Origin: an uncultured Lachnospiraceae bacterium
Lineage (GTDB): Bacteria > Bacillota > Clostridia > Lachnospirales > Lachnospiraceae
Direction of reading: 5' to 3'
DNA length: 64,000 nt
NCBI GenBank assembly: GCA_948794795.1
Contig: CAQGLR010000006.1
Location: forward strand, 1-64,000
Shown here: piece after piece, positions 53,114 to 62,793 of the stretch
Layout: each line of letters starts with the position of its first letter
Position numbering within the stretch: the first letter of the stretch is position 1
Made by a program: the position numbers and the translations under genes
The notes under the pieces: model-generated
Told to the model about the DNA's origin: nothing
The model's database searches: none
What the model saw: the letters and a program-made list of their open reading frames with translations, nothing else

Positions 53114-55144
53114 CTAAAATTCAAACTTCTGTACCAGGTCATTTAATGATATTGTCTGGTTGGCAAGTTGTTCAGATGTTGCATATGTTTCCTGTGATAC
53201 TGCAGAGTTATCATTTACACCTTGTGCTATTCCATCAATACCTGTACGGATTTTTTCTATATTATCTGCCTGGTCTGCTGCATTTCCAGCAACTTCCCTT
53301 ATCATACGGTTTACATGGTCTACTGCATTTACAGATTCCTCCAGTGATTCCATAACATCAGCAGCAATATCATTACCTTTATTAATCTCTTCCATTGAAA
53401 CACCAATAAGTTCCCTTGTCATATTAGCAGCCTTTGAACTTTCCAGCGCAAGTTTTCCTATTTCATCAGCCACAACAGCAAAGCCCTTGCCGGACTCACC
53501 TGCACGTGCTGCCTCTATAGATGCATTAAGTGATAACAGATTTGTCTGTTCAGCAATCTCTTCTATAGTCTGTATAATCCCCACAACCTGCTGTGATGTT
53601 TTATGAATGCCATCCATTGCATTCATCATTAATTTCATCTTGTCTTTGTTATCTTCCATCATTGTTGTTACTTTTACAGTAGCTTTTGCGGAAGCTTCAG
53701 CATCTTTGCGGCTCTTCTGTACCTGCTCTGTAACTGTATTAGCTGCTGCTGCCAGCTCCTGTACTGCCTCAGCCTGTACCTGTGCACTCTCTGCAATCAT
53801 CTGCGAAGCATCGGAAAGCTCTGACGCACCTATAGAAACCTGTTCCGAACTTTCGCTTATACCTTTCATCAAATTAGTCATAGAAGAAGAAATATTAAGA
53901 AGTGCTTTCTTAATCTTCTGGAATTCACCTGCATAATCATTTTTAAGCTCTATTCCAAGTTTACCGTCTGAAATATGCGACAATACATCTGCTGTTTCAT
54001 CTATATATACAATATACTCTTTCAGCCTTGTCACAGTCTTTCCAATAGATGCTCCAAGTTCACCGATTTCGTCCTCTGATGTTATCCCAATATGTACATC
54101 AAGGTTCCCATCAGCAAGCTGTTGTGCTGTATGGTTCAGGTCCATAATAGGCTTTGACAGGCTTGCAGCACTTTTCTTAATACTAAATGCTATCATTACT
54201 ATACCAATAATAAATATGGCGGCCAGTGCTGCCATTATTCCAAACAATAGTGAATAATATTCCATAAATGGCATATTGCTTGTTACCGTATAACCTGTAT
54301 TTCCAACATTCTGCACTGCCCCGTATTTTGTAACACCGCCCACTTTATATTTAAGGAACTGTTCATCTCCTGAATCCATTGCATCTAATACATTTTGTGA
54401 TACTCCTGCATCTTTTAAATTTTTCTGTTTTAAATCCTCTTGTGGGTGATATATAATAATCCCGTCAGAAGATGTAAGAAAAATATACCCCTTTTTGCCT
54501 ATTTTATATGTGTCCATAACATCTGTAAGACGTTCCAGTGAAATATCAACACCTGCTGCTCCTGATATTTCTTTGCCAGCACTATCATAAACAGGTGTAA
54601 TTACACTTATAATCACCTTATCTGTAGCTGGGTCTGTATATGGTTCTGTAAGAACCGTCTGCTTCCCGCCAATGCAGTCCTCATACCATACACGTGTTGT
54701 AATATCCCATTCCGGTCCTGATGTAAAGCCATCTGATTGTGTAATTGTACTTGTATCAAGGTCTGCAATCCATGTTGCCATAATATTTTTGGAATCAGTT
54801 TCTACAACATTTATTAAATTCTGCCTTACTGTTTCCATTTTGTCTGTATCCAGAATACTATCTCCAGGCTTTGTCTCTGAAAGTACATATCTTATCTCTG
54901 GATTTATTGCCAGCTGCTCTGAAGTTTTGGTATACTGCATAAAGAAACCTTCTATCCTGTCTGCTGCTGATGCAGACTGGAGCTCCAGTTCTGTTTCTTT
55001 AGAGCTTGTAACCAGCCAGCGTACCAAAAAAACAGAAACAACTGCTACAATTAAAAATACTAGTAAAACGCTTCTCCCCACCTGGAACATAATTTCGTCC
55101 GCTATACGTCTTTTTGAATGTGCTTTTTTCGTTTTCTTCCCCAA
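53114..55144 (-). CDS. Methyl-accepting chemotaxis protein (dCache type)
   Basis: The 676-residue chemoreceptor has a membrane helix near 25-48, a dCache sensor (about 50-300, with DGFTSGPEWDITTRVWYEDC and VYDSAGKEISGAAGVDISLE), and a second helix near 300-325. HAMP and the signalling domain follow, with tip EAARAGESGKGFAVVADEIGKLALES. TTG at 55142-55144 is the start, since GAGGGG lies 7 nt upstream and no earlier ATG exists. The sensor layout is typical of amino acid receptors, but the ligand is not provable. Confidence 0.92.
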   Translation of the reverse strand: MGKKTKKAHSKRRIADEIMFQVGRSVLLVFLIVAVVSVFLVRWLVTSSKETELELQSASAADRIEGFFMQYTKTSEQLAINPEIRYVLSETKPGDSILDTDKMETVRQNLINVVETDSKNIMATWIADLDTSTITQSDGFTSGPEWDITTRVWYEDCIGGKQTVLTEPYTDPATDKVIISVITPVYDSAGKEISGAAGVDISLERLTDVMDTYKIGKKGYIFLTSSDGIIIYHPQEDLKQKNLKDAGVSQNVLDAMDSGDEQFLKYKVGGVTKYGAVQNVGNTGYTVTSNMPFMEYYSLLFGIMAALAAIFIIGIVMIAFSIKKSAASLSKPIMDLNHTAQQLADGNLDVHIGITSEDEIGELGASIGKTVTRLKEYIVYIDETADVLSHISDGKLGIELKNDYAGEFQKIKKALLNISSSMTNLMKGISESSEQVSIGASELSDASQMIAESAQVQAEAVQELAAAANTVTEQVQKSRKDAEASAKATVKVTTMMEDNKDKMKLMMNAMDGIHKTSQQVVGIIQTIEEIAEQTNLLSLNASIEAARAGESGKGFAVVADEIGKLALESSKAANMTRELIGVSMEEINKGNDIAADVMESLEESVNAVDHVNRMIREVAGNAADQADNIEKIRTGIDGIAQGVNDNSAVSQETYATSEQLANQTISLNDLVQKFEF

Positions 55145-55549
55145 TAAAAACCCCTCTTTCTTTATTAAATATGGTAATTTTATTTTACTACTTTTTTCTT
55201 AATAATACAAGCAGATTACAATGTCTTCATATTTATTCCAATATTATTATACTAAGGTAAAAAGCAGGCAGCCTTGTATATTTAAATGTATTTGCCAGAC
55301 ACCGGACTGGCTTCTCAGACGGCTGAACTGCAATAAACAGGTTTACAACATCATATTATATATACACTCCATATCAAATAATAAATTATATAATCTGGCT
55401 GCTTCCACTTCATTGTTGACAATGCCCTTTGGCTGCCATAAAATATTATAAAAAGAAGAAAGGATAAAATGCAGACATATATTTTATATACTTTGTGTCT
55501 GTGCCCCAGATAAAATGCAGGCATTCCTGCCTGGGGCTTGGTAAATATT
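55145..55549 (+). promoter_or_regulatory. Divergent upstream region with cvfB promoter, leader frame and hairpin
   Basis: The plus-strand promoter TTGACA (55416-55421), 17 bp, TAAAAT (55439-55444) starts a leader of about 100 nt. In it AAAGG precedes ATG at 55469 and a 14-codon frame ending at 55513. This overlaps a hairpin (55503-55537: GCCCCAG/CTGGGGC outer, GCAGG/CCTGC inner) that covers the G-rich sequence just before the cvfB start. Farther left nothing convincing is seen except a GCCAG/CTGGC stem near 55298. Confidence 0.55.
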
Positions 55550-56395
55550 ATGAAACAAAAAATAGAACTTGGAAAAACACAGGAACTTGTTGTCACTAAG
55601 AAAACTGATTTTGGTGTATATTTAAACACTCCTGATGGTAAAGAAAATGAAAAAATCCTTCTTCCTAAATCACAGGTACCAGAAGGAACAGAACTTAAAG
55701 ATGTATTAAATGTATTTGTATATAAAGATTCAGAGGACAGGCCTGTTGCAACTATGCTTGAACCAGATATTGAACTTGGTGGTGTTGCACGTTTATATGT
55801 AAAAGAGGTTACACGTATCGGGGCATTTCTTGAATGGGGACTTGCCAAAGATTTACTGCTTCCCTTTAAAGAACAGCTGTATGAAGTAAAGACAGGTGAC
55901 GCTGTATTAGTTACTCTTTACCTTGACAAAAGTGAAAGGCTTTGTGCATCCATGAAAGTATATGAACATCTGCGTTGTGATTCACCTTACAACAAAGATG
56001 ATGAAGTTGACGGAAGGGTATATGAAACCAGCTCCAACTTTGGTGTATTTATAGCTGTTGATGACAAATATTCAGCATTGCTGCCTAAGAAAGAAGTCTT
56101 TGAAACATACCGTATCAACCAGCCTGTCCATGCAAGGGTTACACAGGTGCTTGAAGATGGGAAGCTTTCATTAAGTGTCAAAAAGAAAATACCAGAACAG
56201 ATGAATGAGGATGCCAGCTTTATACTAAGCTGCCTTGAAAATTCACAAGGCTTTTTGCCATTTAATGATAAAAGCTCACCAGATGATATAAAACAGCGCT
56301 TCCATATGAGCAAAAATGCTTTTAAACGTGCTATTGGACATCTTCTTAAAGAAAAATTCATAACTATTGAAAAAGACGGAATCCATATTATATAA
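55550..56395 (+). CDS. cvfB: CvfB-like S1-domain RNA-binding protein
   Basis: The 281-residue protein contains repeated S1-type beta-barrels (about residues 1-60, 65-130 and 145-205, the last with DGRVYETSSNFGVFIAV and GKLSLSVKKK). It ends in a winged helix (DIKQRFHMSKNAFKRAIGHLLKEK), which is the CvfB/YitL layout. Known family members influence virulence gene expression and bind RNA. ATG 55550 is likely. A TTG at 55538 is possible but lies next to the hairpin. The leader contains a short frame and a hairpin that could control translation. Confidence 0.9.
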   Translation: MKQKIELGKTQELVVTKKTDFGVYLNTPDGKENEKILLPKSQVPEGTELKDVLNVFVYKDSEDRPVATMLEPDIELGGVARLYVKEVTRIGAFLEWGLAKDLLLPFKEQLYEVKTGDAVLVTLYLDKSERLCASMKVYEHLRCDSPYNKDDEVDGRVYETSSNFGVFIAVDDKYSALLPKKEVFETYRINQPVHARVTQVLEDGKLSLSVKKKIPEQMNEDASFILSCLENSQGFLPFNDKSSPDDIKQRFHMSKNAFKRAIGHLLKEKFITIEKDGIHII

Positions 56396-56412
56396 AAACA
56401 ACAGCTTTAAGA

Positions 56413-56441
56413 AAGCAGGGTATATTTAATATATCCTGCTT
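56413..56441. terminator. Hairpin between cvfB and accA
   Basis: AAGCAGG (56413-56419) and CCTGCTT (56435-56441), extended by a wobble pair and TATAT/ATATA, form a stem of about 13 bp. A short T-rich stretch (TTCTT) follows on the minus strand. It probably ends the fatty-acid operon, 19 bp after accA, and may also serve cvfB. Confidence 0.65.
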
Positions 56442-56459
56442 CAGTTAATCCATCCCGTC

Positions 56460-57257
56460 TTATTCTATAAACTCACCAAACTGCCTGAATCTTTTATACC
56501 TTCTGCCAAGCAGCCCTTCTATAGAAAGCCCCCTTAATTCTGGAAGTGTTTCCCTTAATGCAAGCTTTATCTGGTCTGTTGTGTATTGCAGGTTATTCTC
56601 AATGCCTTCTTTAGGTTCATAGAAAATCCTGTCAACAATATGGTCTTTCATAAGGTCTTTAGCAGTCATTTTCATAAGCGCTGCTGCTTCATCAACCCTT
56701 GAAGAATCCCTCCAAAGTATACTTGCAAAACCTTCTGGTGAAAGCACAGAAAACATTCCATTCTCTAACATCCACACAGTATCTGCAACTGCAAGTGCAA
56801 GAGCACCACCACTTCCGCCTTCACCCGTGAAAATGCTTATTACTGGTGTCCTTAAGTTTGACATCTCTTTAAGATTTCTAGCTATAGCTTCACCCTGGCC
56901 TCTTTCCTCTGCACCTATACCCGGATATGCCCCTGCTGTATTTATAAAAGTAATTACAGGACGGTTAAACTTCTCTGCCTGTTTCATAAGACGCAGTGCC
57001 TTGCGGTATCCCTCAGGGTCCGGCTGCCCAAAATTACATTTTACATTTTCATCAAGGTCATGTCCTTTCTGGATTCCAATAACAGTTACTGGCACACCTT
57101 CAAAACTTGCGATACCGCCTACAACAGCCCCGTCATCTGCATAAAGCCTGTCACCATGGAATTCCAGGAAATCCTCAAAAATTTCTCCTATAAACTCTTT
57201 TGTATTAGGCCTGGCAATTTTTCTGGCAATTGCTACCTTTTTCATTGTATCATCCAT
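56460..57257 (-). CDS. accA: Acetyl-CoA carboxylase carboxyltransferase subunit alpha
   Basis: The 265-residue alpha subunit transfers CO2 from biotin to acetyl-CoA together with AccD. It shows the crotonase-like fold motifs TFINTAGAYPGIGAEERGQ near residue 104 and TGEGGSGGALALAVAD near 143. It is shorter than the roughly 315 residues of the E. coli protein because the N-terminal helical extension is reduced, as in other Clostridia. GGGG lies 7 nt before the ATG. It is the last gene of the operon. Confidence 0.95.
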   Translation of the reverse strand: MDDTMKKVAIARKIARPNTKEFIGEIFEDFLEFHGDRLYADDGAVVGGIASFEGVPVTVIGIQKGHDLDENVKCNFGQPDPEGYRKALRLMKQAEKFNRPVITFINTAGAYPGIGAEERGQGEAIARNLKEMSNLRTPVISIFTGEGGSGGALALAVADTVWMLENGMFSVLSPEGFASILWRDSSRVDEAAALMKMTAKDLMKDHIVDRIFYEPKEGIENNLQYTTDQIKLALRETLPELRGLSIEGLLGRRYKRFRQFGEFIE

Positions 57258-57376
57258 AATAATCCCCTATTCTTACCAAATTGCACAAATCCAGGTACAA
57301 ACACAAATAGCTGCCTTAAGTGTAATGATAATTATTACCAGCCTGTAGTTTAATACCAGACTACTGTACAGCAAGA

Positions 57377-58243
57377 CTAAATACTATGCAGCCTTAAAAT
57401 AGTTGCAAGTTCGTCCCGCAGTTTTTCCCTGTGTACTATTTTATCTACAAATCCATGTTCCAGCTGGAACTCTGCACGCTGGAAGCCTTCTGGCAGCTTC
57501 TGGTGGATAGTCCCTTGTATAACCCTCTGCCCCGCAAAGCCAATAAGTGCCTTAGGTTCAGATAATATTATATCACCAAGCATTGCAAAACTTGCTGTAA
57601 CGCCACCAGTAGTAGGGTCTGTAAGGACTGTCACATACAAAAGTTTAGCCTCATCATGCCTTGCAAGTGCTGATGACACCTTCGCCATCTGCATAAGGGA
57701 CATAATGCCTTCCTGCATTCTTGCACCACCAGATGTTGTAAATATTATAAGCGGCAGCCTGTACTCTGTTGCATATTCAACAGCACGTGTAACTTTTTCA
57801 CCAACTACCGAACCCATGCTTCCCATCATAAAATGGCTGTCCATTATAGCAAGGACTACTTCATAACCATCAATTTTGGCATGCCCTGTTACTACTGCTT
57901 CGGGTATTCCAGCCTTTTTCTGCGCCTTTTCAATAACCTCATCATAACCAGGGTATCTCATAGGGTTTTTAGGTTTCATGCCGCCATCAAGTTCTACAAA
58001 GCTCCCCTCATCACATGTAATTGCAATCCTCTCAGCAGGACTCATCCTGAAATGTGCCCCGCAGCTTGGGCATAATTTATATTCTGTAACTTCTTTTTTA
58101 TAAATTATGGACTTGCAAGTATTGCATTTAATCCACATACCATCAGGTATAGATGGCTCATTCCGCCTTTTTCTACGGTCACTTTTCTTTTTATCATCAT
58201 TTCCATCTAATGAAAAATAACTTTTTTTGCTAAATAAATTCAC
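57377..58243 (-). CDS. accD: Acetyl-CoA carboxylase carboxyltransferase subunit beta
   Basis: The 288-residue beta subunit has an N-terminal zinc ribbon (CNTC and CPSC, about residues 41-63) and the carboxyltransferase core with TSGGARMQEGIMSLMQM near 170 and DPTTGGVTASFAMLGD near 210. The start is GTG at 58241-58243, because GGAAGGA is in place and there is no suitable ATG. It begins within 5 bp of the accC stop. A 119-bp gap separates it from accA. Confidence 0.96.
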   Translation of the reverse strand: MNLFSKKSYFSLDGNDDKKKSDRRKRRNEPSIPDGMWIKCNTCKSIIYKKEVTEYKLCPSCGAHFRMSPAERIAITCDEGSFVELDGGMKPKNPMRYPGYDEVIEKAQKKAGIPEAVVTGHAKIDGYEVVLAIMDSHFMMGSMGSVVGEKVTRAVEYATEYRLPLIIFTTSGGARMQEGIMSLMQMAKVSSALARHDEAKLLYVTVLTDPTTGGVTASFAMLGDIILSEPKALIGFAGQRVIQGTIHQKLPEGFQRAEFQLEHGFVDKIVHREKLRDELATILRLHSI

Positions 58244-58247
58244 CGTA

Positions 58248-59606
58248 TCATTCCTTCCTCTCTTCTAAAAAAGATTCTAAAAATGAAGTGTTAAAATTCC
58301 CCTTCTGATAATCCGGATTATTTAATATATTATTCTGGAATTCAATATTAGTATCAATTCCATCTATAATAAACTCATATAATGCACGTTTCATCTTTGA
58401 AATTGCCTCTGTCCTGTCTTTTCCATGTACAATTACCTTTGCTATCATAGAATCATAAAATGGCGGTATCTCATATCCTTCATATACTGCTGTATCTACA
58501 CGCAGCCCTAAGCCTCCTGCTGGTATAAGCAGGTAATCTATAATCCCTGGACATGGTGCAAAGTTACGTGAAGGATTTTCTGCGTTAATCCTGCATTCTA
58601 TAGAATGTCCCTTTATCTGTATATCTTCCTGCTTTAAAGAAAGTTTACTGCCATCAGCAATTTTAATCTGTTCTTTTACAATGTCAACGCCTGTAACCAT
58701 CTCTGTAATTGGATGCTCTACCTGTATACGCGTATTCATCTCCATAAAGTAATAATCCTGTGACGCTTCATCATATAAAAACTCTATAGTACCTGCACTC
58801 TGGTATCCTGCTGCTTTTGCAGCAAGCACAGCAGAATGGCACATCTTTTCACGTATCTCCTGTGAAAGCACTGGACAAGGTGCTTCTTCAAGCACTTTCT
58901 GGTTTTTCCTCTGTAATGAACAATCTCTTTCACCAAGGTGTATAACATTTCCAAATGAATCACCAAGTATCTGCACTTCTACATGCCTTGCATTTTCAAC
59001 CAGCTTCTCCATATACATATTGTCATCGCCAAATGCTTTGATTGTTTCACTTCTTGCAGATTCAAAAGCTTCTTCAAGGTCTTCTTTTGCACGGACTATC
59101 CTTATTCCTTTGCCACCACCGCCAGCGGATGCTTTAACTATTACAGGATATCCAAGCCTTCCAGCAACTTCATATGCCTGGCTTGCATCTTTGGTTACAC
59201 CATCACTGCCAGGTATAACAGGGACACCTGCCTTTATCATCATATCCCTTGCATTAGATTTATTGCCAAGTGCATCTATTACTTTGGCAGATGGTCCTAT
59301 AAACTTAATATTGCACTCTTCACACATAGCAGCAAATGTACTGTTTTCTGAAAGGAAGCCAAAACCTGGATGTATTGCCTGTACTTTTTTCTCAACAGCA
59401 GCGCTTATTATATTGGTGACATTCAGGTAACTATCTTGAACTTTGGCTGGACCAATACATACAGCATCATCTGCAAGCTGTGTATGTAATGCTTCCCTGT
59501 CAGGTTCAGAAAATACTGCCACGGTCTTAATACCCATTTCACGGCATGCCCTGATTATCCGGACTGCAATCTCCCCACGGTTGGCAATTAAAATCTTGTC
59601 AAACAT
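58248..59606 (-). CDS. accC: Acetyl-CoA carboxylase, biotin carboxylase subunit
   Basis: The 452-residue ATP-grasp enzyme carboxylates biotin on AccB. It shows MFDKILIANRGEIAVRII at the start, the glycine-rich loop KASAGGGGKGIRIV near 160, ERDCSLQRKNQKVLEE near 230 and EMNTRIQVEHP near 288. ATG 59604-59606 follows GGAGGAG. A TTG at 59618 lies within that ribosome site. It sits between fabZ and accD. Confidence 0.97.
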   Translation of the reverse strand: MFDKILIANRGEIAVRIIRACREMGIKTVAVFSEPDREALHTQLADDAVCIGPAKVQDSYLNVTNIISAAVEKKVQAIHPGFGFLSENSTFAAMCEECNIKFIGPSAKVIDALGNKSNARDMMIKAGVPVIPGSDGVTKDASQAYEVAGRLGYPVIVKASAGGGGKGIRIVRAKEDLEEAFESARSETIKAFGDDNMYMEKLVENARHVEVQILGDSFGNVIHLGERDCSLQRKNQKVLEEAPCPVLSQEIREKMCHSAVLAAKAAGYQSAGTIEFLYDEASQDYYFMEMNTRIQVEHPITEMVTGVDIVKEQIKIADGSKLSLKQEDIQIKGHSIECRINAENPSRNFAPCPGIIDYLLIPAGGLGLRVDTAVYEGYEIPPFYDSMIAKVIVHGKDRTEAISKMKRALYEFIIDGIDTNIEFQNNILNNPDYQKGNFNTSFLESFLEERKE

Positions 59607-59641
59607 AAACTCCTCCAATCAGGCTGCTGCAAGTACAGCAG

Positions 59642-60067
59642 CTAACCAATCATAAATACCAGTTCAGCCTGTGCTGCCACTTTATCACCAACATAAGCAA
59701 CGCCCTGTCCAATACCTGCGTTTTTCTTTAACTTTTCAATCTTAACTTCCAGACGTAATGTATCACCTGGAACTATCTTTTTCTTAAATTTAGCATTTTT
59801 AATACCACCAAAATACGCCGTCTTTCCTTTAAAATCTTCCATTGAAAGAATAGCAACAGCGCCTGCCTGTGCCATCGCTTCAACCACAAGCACACCTGGC
59901 ATAACTGGTTCACTTGGAAAATGCCCTGCAAAAAAAGGTTCATTATATGTCACGTTCTTAATAGCTGTAACAGATTCACCTTCCTTTATTTCCTCTATCC
60001 TGTCAATAAGAAGAAACGGCTGCCTGTGTGGAATTATTTCCATTATTTCTTTTATATCCATTGCCAT
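59642..60067 (-). CDS. fabZ: 3-hydroxyacyl-ACP dehydratase FabZ
   Basis: The 141-residue hot-dog-fold enzyme dehydrates 3-hydroxyacyl-ACP in chain elongation. The catalytic histidine lies in FFAGHFPSEPVMPGV near residue 48 and the glutamate in VEAMAQ near 62. GGGGGAG precedes the ATG. It is located between accB and accC in the fab-acc operon. Confidence 0.97.
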   Translation of the reverse strand: MAMDIKEIMEIIPHRQPFLLIDRIEEIKEGESVTAIKNVTYNEPFFAGHFPSEPVMPGVLVVEAMAQAGAVAILSMEDFKGKTAYFGGIKNAKFKKKIVPGDTLRLEVKIEKLKKNAGIGQGVAYVGDKVAAQAELVFMIG

Positions 60068-60079
60068 AATGCTCCCCCT

Positions 60080-60634
60080 CTAAACAAGCCTGAAAAGCGG
60101 GGCTCCATATTCTACAAACTGCCCGTCTTCAACAAAGATTTCTACAATCTTTCCATTCTCTTCACTTGCAACTTCATTCATAAATTTCATAGCTTCAATA
60201 ATACATACAATATCACCTTTTGAAACTGTATCACCTACATTTACATAAGGAGGTTGCTCTGGTGAGGCACTCTGGTAAAATGTACCAACAATAGGTGATT
60301 TTATAATCTTGCCGCCCTCTGTACCCTCTCCAGCATTTTTTTCATTTTCATCTGCTGGCAGTGCACCAAGAAGATTGTCTATTTCCTCTTCTGTCAGGCT
60401 TTCCTTTTCATAAGAAACGTCACTGGCAGGTGCAGCTGTTTTTCCTGCTACAAATACAGATTCTGGCCCATGCTGCTGTCCAAACTCTCTTGGCATAGCA
60501 GGTATAGCTGGTGCCATAGGTGCTGTCCTTCCCCTGTTAAGGCGTACAATAGCATTATCAAGCTGTACTTCCATATCATTAAGGTCTGTCTTTTCAAATA
60601 TGGCAATAAGTTCTTTTACTTCTCCAAACTGCAT
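60080..60634 (-). CDS. accB: Biotin carboxyl carrier protein
   Basis: The 184-residue protein has an N-terminal helical region, a flexible Ala/Pro/Glu-rich linker (about 40-105) and the biotinyl domain. The biotin lysine lies in IEAMKFMNEV near residue 147. The usual EAMKM is here EAMKF, a tolerated variant. The linker is longer and more acidic than in many homologues. AAGGGG precedes the ATG. It lies 12 bp upstream of fabZ. Confidence 0.96.
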   Translation of the reverse strand: MQFGEVKELIAIFEKTDLNDMEVQLDNAIVRLNRGRTAPMAPAIPAMPREFGQQHGPESVFVAGKTAAPASDVSYEKESLTEEEIDNLLGALPADENEKNAGEGTEGGKIIKSPIVGTFYQSASPEQPPYVNVGDTVSKGDIVCIIEAMKFMNEVASEENGKIVEIFVEDGQFVEYGAPLFRLV

Positions 60635-60652
60635 AATTCCATCCCCTTTTCT

Positions 60653-61894
60653 CTAACTATTCCATTTCTTAAAGCAAAGTACACCATTATGGCCGCCAAA
60701 ACCAAATGTATTTGACAATGCATAGCAGGCATTATCAACTTTTCTTCCAACATTTGGGATATAATCAAGGTCACATTCTTCATCAGGATTATGGTAATTA
60801 ATTGTAGGAGGCAGGAAACCTTCCTCAAGGGCTTTTAAACAGACAATAGATTCCACTGCCCCTGCTGCGCCAAGCAGATGCCCTGTCATGGACTTAGTTG
60901 AACTTATAGGTGTTTTATATGCTTCGCTGCCAAACGCAAGCTTTATTGCCGCTGTTTCAGATGCCTCATTAGCATGTGTACTTGTTCCATGTGCATTAAT
61001 ATATGATACATCTGCTGGTGTTATTCCAGCCTCCTCCATTGCAGCCTTCATAGCCCTTGCTGCGCCTGAACCATCAGGTGAAGGTGCTGTCATATGATAT
61101 GCATCACAGGTTGAACCAAAACCAGCTATCTCTCCATATATATGTGCATTACGTGCAAGTGCATGTTCTAGTTCTTCAAGAATAAGTATGCCTGCACCAT
61201 CACCCATAACAAAGCCATCCCTTTCCTTGTCAAAAGGCTTACATGCATCCAGAGGGTCTTCATTAGTTGAAAGTGCAGTAAGGTTAGTAAAACCAGCAAT
61301 GCCTATTTCACATAAAGAAGCTTCTGCACCTCCTGCTATACATATATCAAGATACCCATGTTTTATATCACGGAATGCTGTACCGATTGAATGTGTACTT
61401 GTAGAACATGCTGTAACTATATTTTCACATTCACCCTTTGCACCATACTGTATAGCAATATTACCTGCTGCCATATTTCCAATTGTCATAGGTATAAAAA
61501 GTGGTGACACCCTTGACGGGCCTTTCTCATTAAGACGTATAACCTGCTCCTGCATAGTCATAAGACCGCCAATTCCAGAACCTACAATAACACCTGTCTT
61601 TAAGGCATCCTCTTCTGTAATTTCAAGCCCGCTGTCTTCCATAGCCTGTGCTGCTGCTGCCATTGCGTAAACTGAATATAAATCATTTCTTTTTATATCC
61701 TTCTTGCCCATATACTTTCCAGCATCAAATCCTTTAACCTCTGCACCAATTTTTACCTTGTAATCTGTTGTGTCAAACTTTGTAATCCTGCCTATTCCGC
61801 ATACACCATTCTTAATTCCATCCCAGAATGAAGCAACAGTGCTTCCTAACGGGGTAACTGCACCCATTCCTGTAATAACACATCTTCTAGACAT
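60653..61894 (-). CDS. fabF: 3-oxoacyl-ACP synthase II (FabF)
   Basis: The 413-residue elongation condensing enzyme has catalytic Cys in VTACSTSTHSIG near residue 163, His in NAHGTSTHANE near 303 and His in KSMTGHLLGAAG near 340. ATG 61892-61894 (MSRRCVITGMGAV) with GAGG upstream is the proper start. A 28-residue in-frame extension to 61978 lacks family support. It lies between fabG and accB. Confidence 0.97.
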   Translation of the reverse strand: MSRRCVITGMGAVTPLGSTVASFWDGIKNGVCGIGRITKFDTTDYKVKIGAEVKGFDAGKYMGKKDIKRNDLYSVYAMAAAAQAMEDSGLEITEEDALKTGVIVGSGIGGLMTMQEQVIRLNEKGPSRVSPLFIPMTIGNMAAGNIAIQYGAKGECENIVTACSTSTHSIGTAFRDIKHGYLDICIAGGAEASLCEIGIAGFTNLTALSTNEDPLDACKPFDKERDGFVMGDGAGILILEELEHALARNAHIYGEIAGFGSTCDAYHMTAPSPDGSGAARAMKAAMEEAGITPADVSYINAHGTSTHANEASETAAIKLAFGSEAYKTPISSTKSMTGHLLGAAGAVESIVCLKALEEGFLPPTINYHNPDEECDLDYIPNVGRKVDNACYALSNTFGFGGHNGVLCFKKWNS

Positions 61895-62017
61895 ATAAAA
61901 CCTCGTTTCTGCGCTGATTTGTATTGCAGGCAGGATTTGTGTTAAACAGCGCATACACAAAATCCCACCCTTTACCAACTACCCATAAAGGCGGGAACTA
62001 CCCAAGCCTTGTATATC

Positions 62018-62746
62018 TTACATAACCATGCCACCGTCTACATTAAGCACCTGGCCTGTAATATATGTGTTTTTAGCCAGAAAGACTGCAGCAGCAGCGA
62101 TATCATCCACTGTGCCATAGCGTTTAAGCGGAATAGCCTTTAACATCTCCTGTTTAGTTTCTTCAGCAAGTACATCTGTCATATCAGTTTCTACAAAACC
62201 AGGGGCAATGGCATTACATGTAATACCTCTCTGTGCAAGTTCCTTGGCAGCAGATTTTGTAAGGCCTATTATGCCTGCTTTTGACGCAGCATAATTTGCC
62301 TGCCCAATATTACCTGTCACACCTACTACTGATGCCATATTAATAATTGCACCGCTGCGCTGTTTAAGCATAAGGCTGCTTGCATGGCGCACCATATTAA
62401 ATGTCCCTTTAAGGTTTGTATTTATAACCTGGTCAAACTGTTCCTCTGACATACGCATAAGAAGCATGTCCCTTGTTATACCTGCATTATTTACAAGTAT
62501 ATCAAGAGTCCCAAACTCCTTCTTTATATCCTTTACAAGCTGTGCTGCAAAGCCAAAGTCTGCAACATCCCCCTGTACAGGCATGCACCTGGTGCCATAT
62601 CCTTCTATCTCATTAATTGTATCATCTGATACTGAACTATGGTAATTAAGTACAATATTACAGCCTTCCTTTGCAAATGCAATGGCAACAGCCTTGCCTA
62701 TGCCTTTCGCTGCACCTGTAACTACTGCTGTCTTTCCTTTTAACAT
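62018..62746 (-). CDS. fabG: 3-oxoacyl-ACP reductase FabG
   Basis: The 242-residue short-chain dehydrogenase reduces 3-oxoacyl-ACP with NADPH. It shows the cofactor loop TGAAKGIGKAVA near residue 10, NNAG near 86, catalytic Ser in INMASVVG near 136 and YAASK near 150. The ribosome site is weak (GGTCTAG). The gene lies 47 bp after fabD. Confidence 0.97.
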   Translation of the reverse strand: MLKGKTAVVTGAAKGIGKAVAIAFAKEGCNIVLNYHSSVSDDTINEIEGYGTRCMPVQGDVADFGFAAQLVKDIKKEFGTLDILVNNAGITRDMLLMRMSEEQFDQVINTNLKGTFNMVRHASSLMLKQRSGAIINMASVVGVTGNIGQANYAASKAGIIGLTKSAAKELAQRGITCNAIAPGFVETDMTDVLAEETKQEMLKAIPLKRYGTVDDIAAAAVFLAKNTYITGQVLNVDGGMVM

Positions 62747-62793
62747 ATTACTAGACCATCTCTTTCCCTGTATACAACCTTACAGTTATAAAA

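Noticed and set aside
55145..55415. A c-di-GMP or other riboswitch upstream of the chemoreceptor
   Set aside because: No GEMM-like conserved sequence was found on either strand. The only stem (GCCAG/CTGGC near 55298) is too short.
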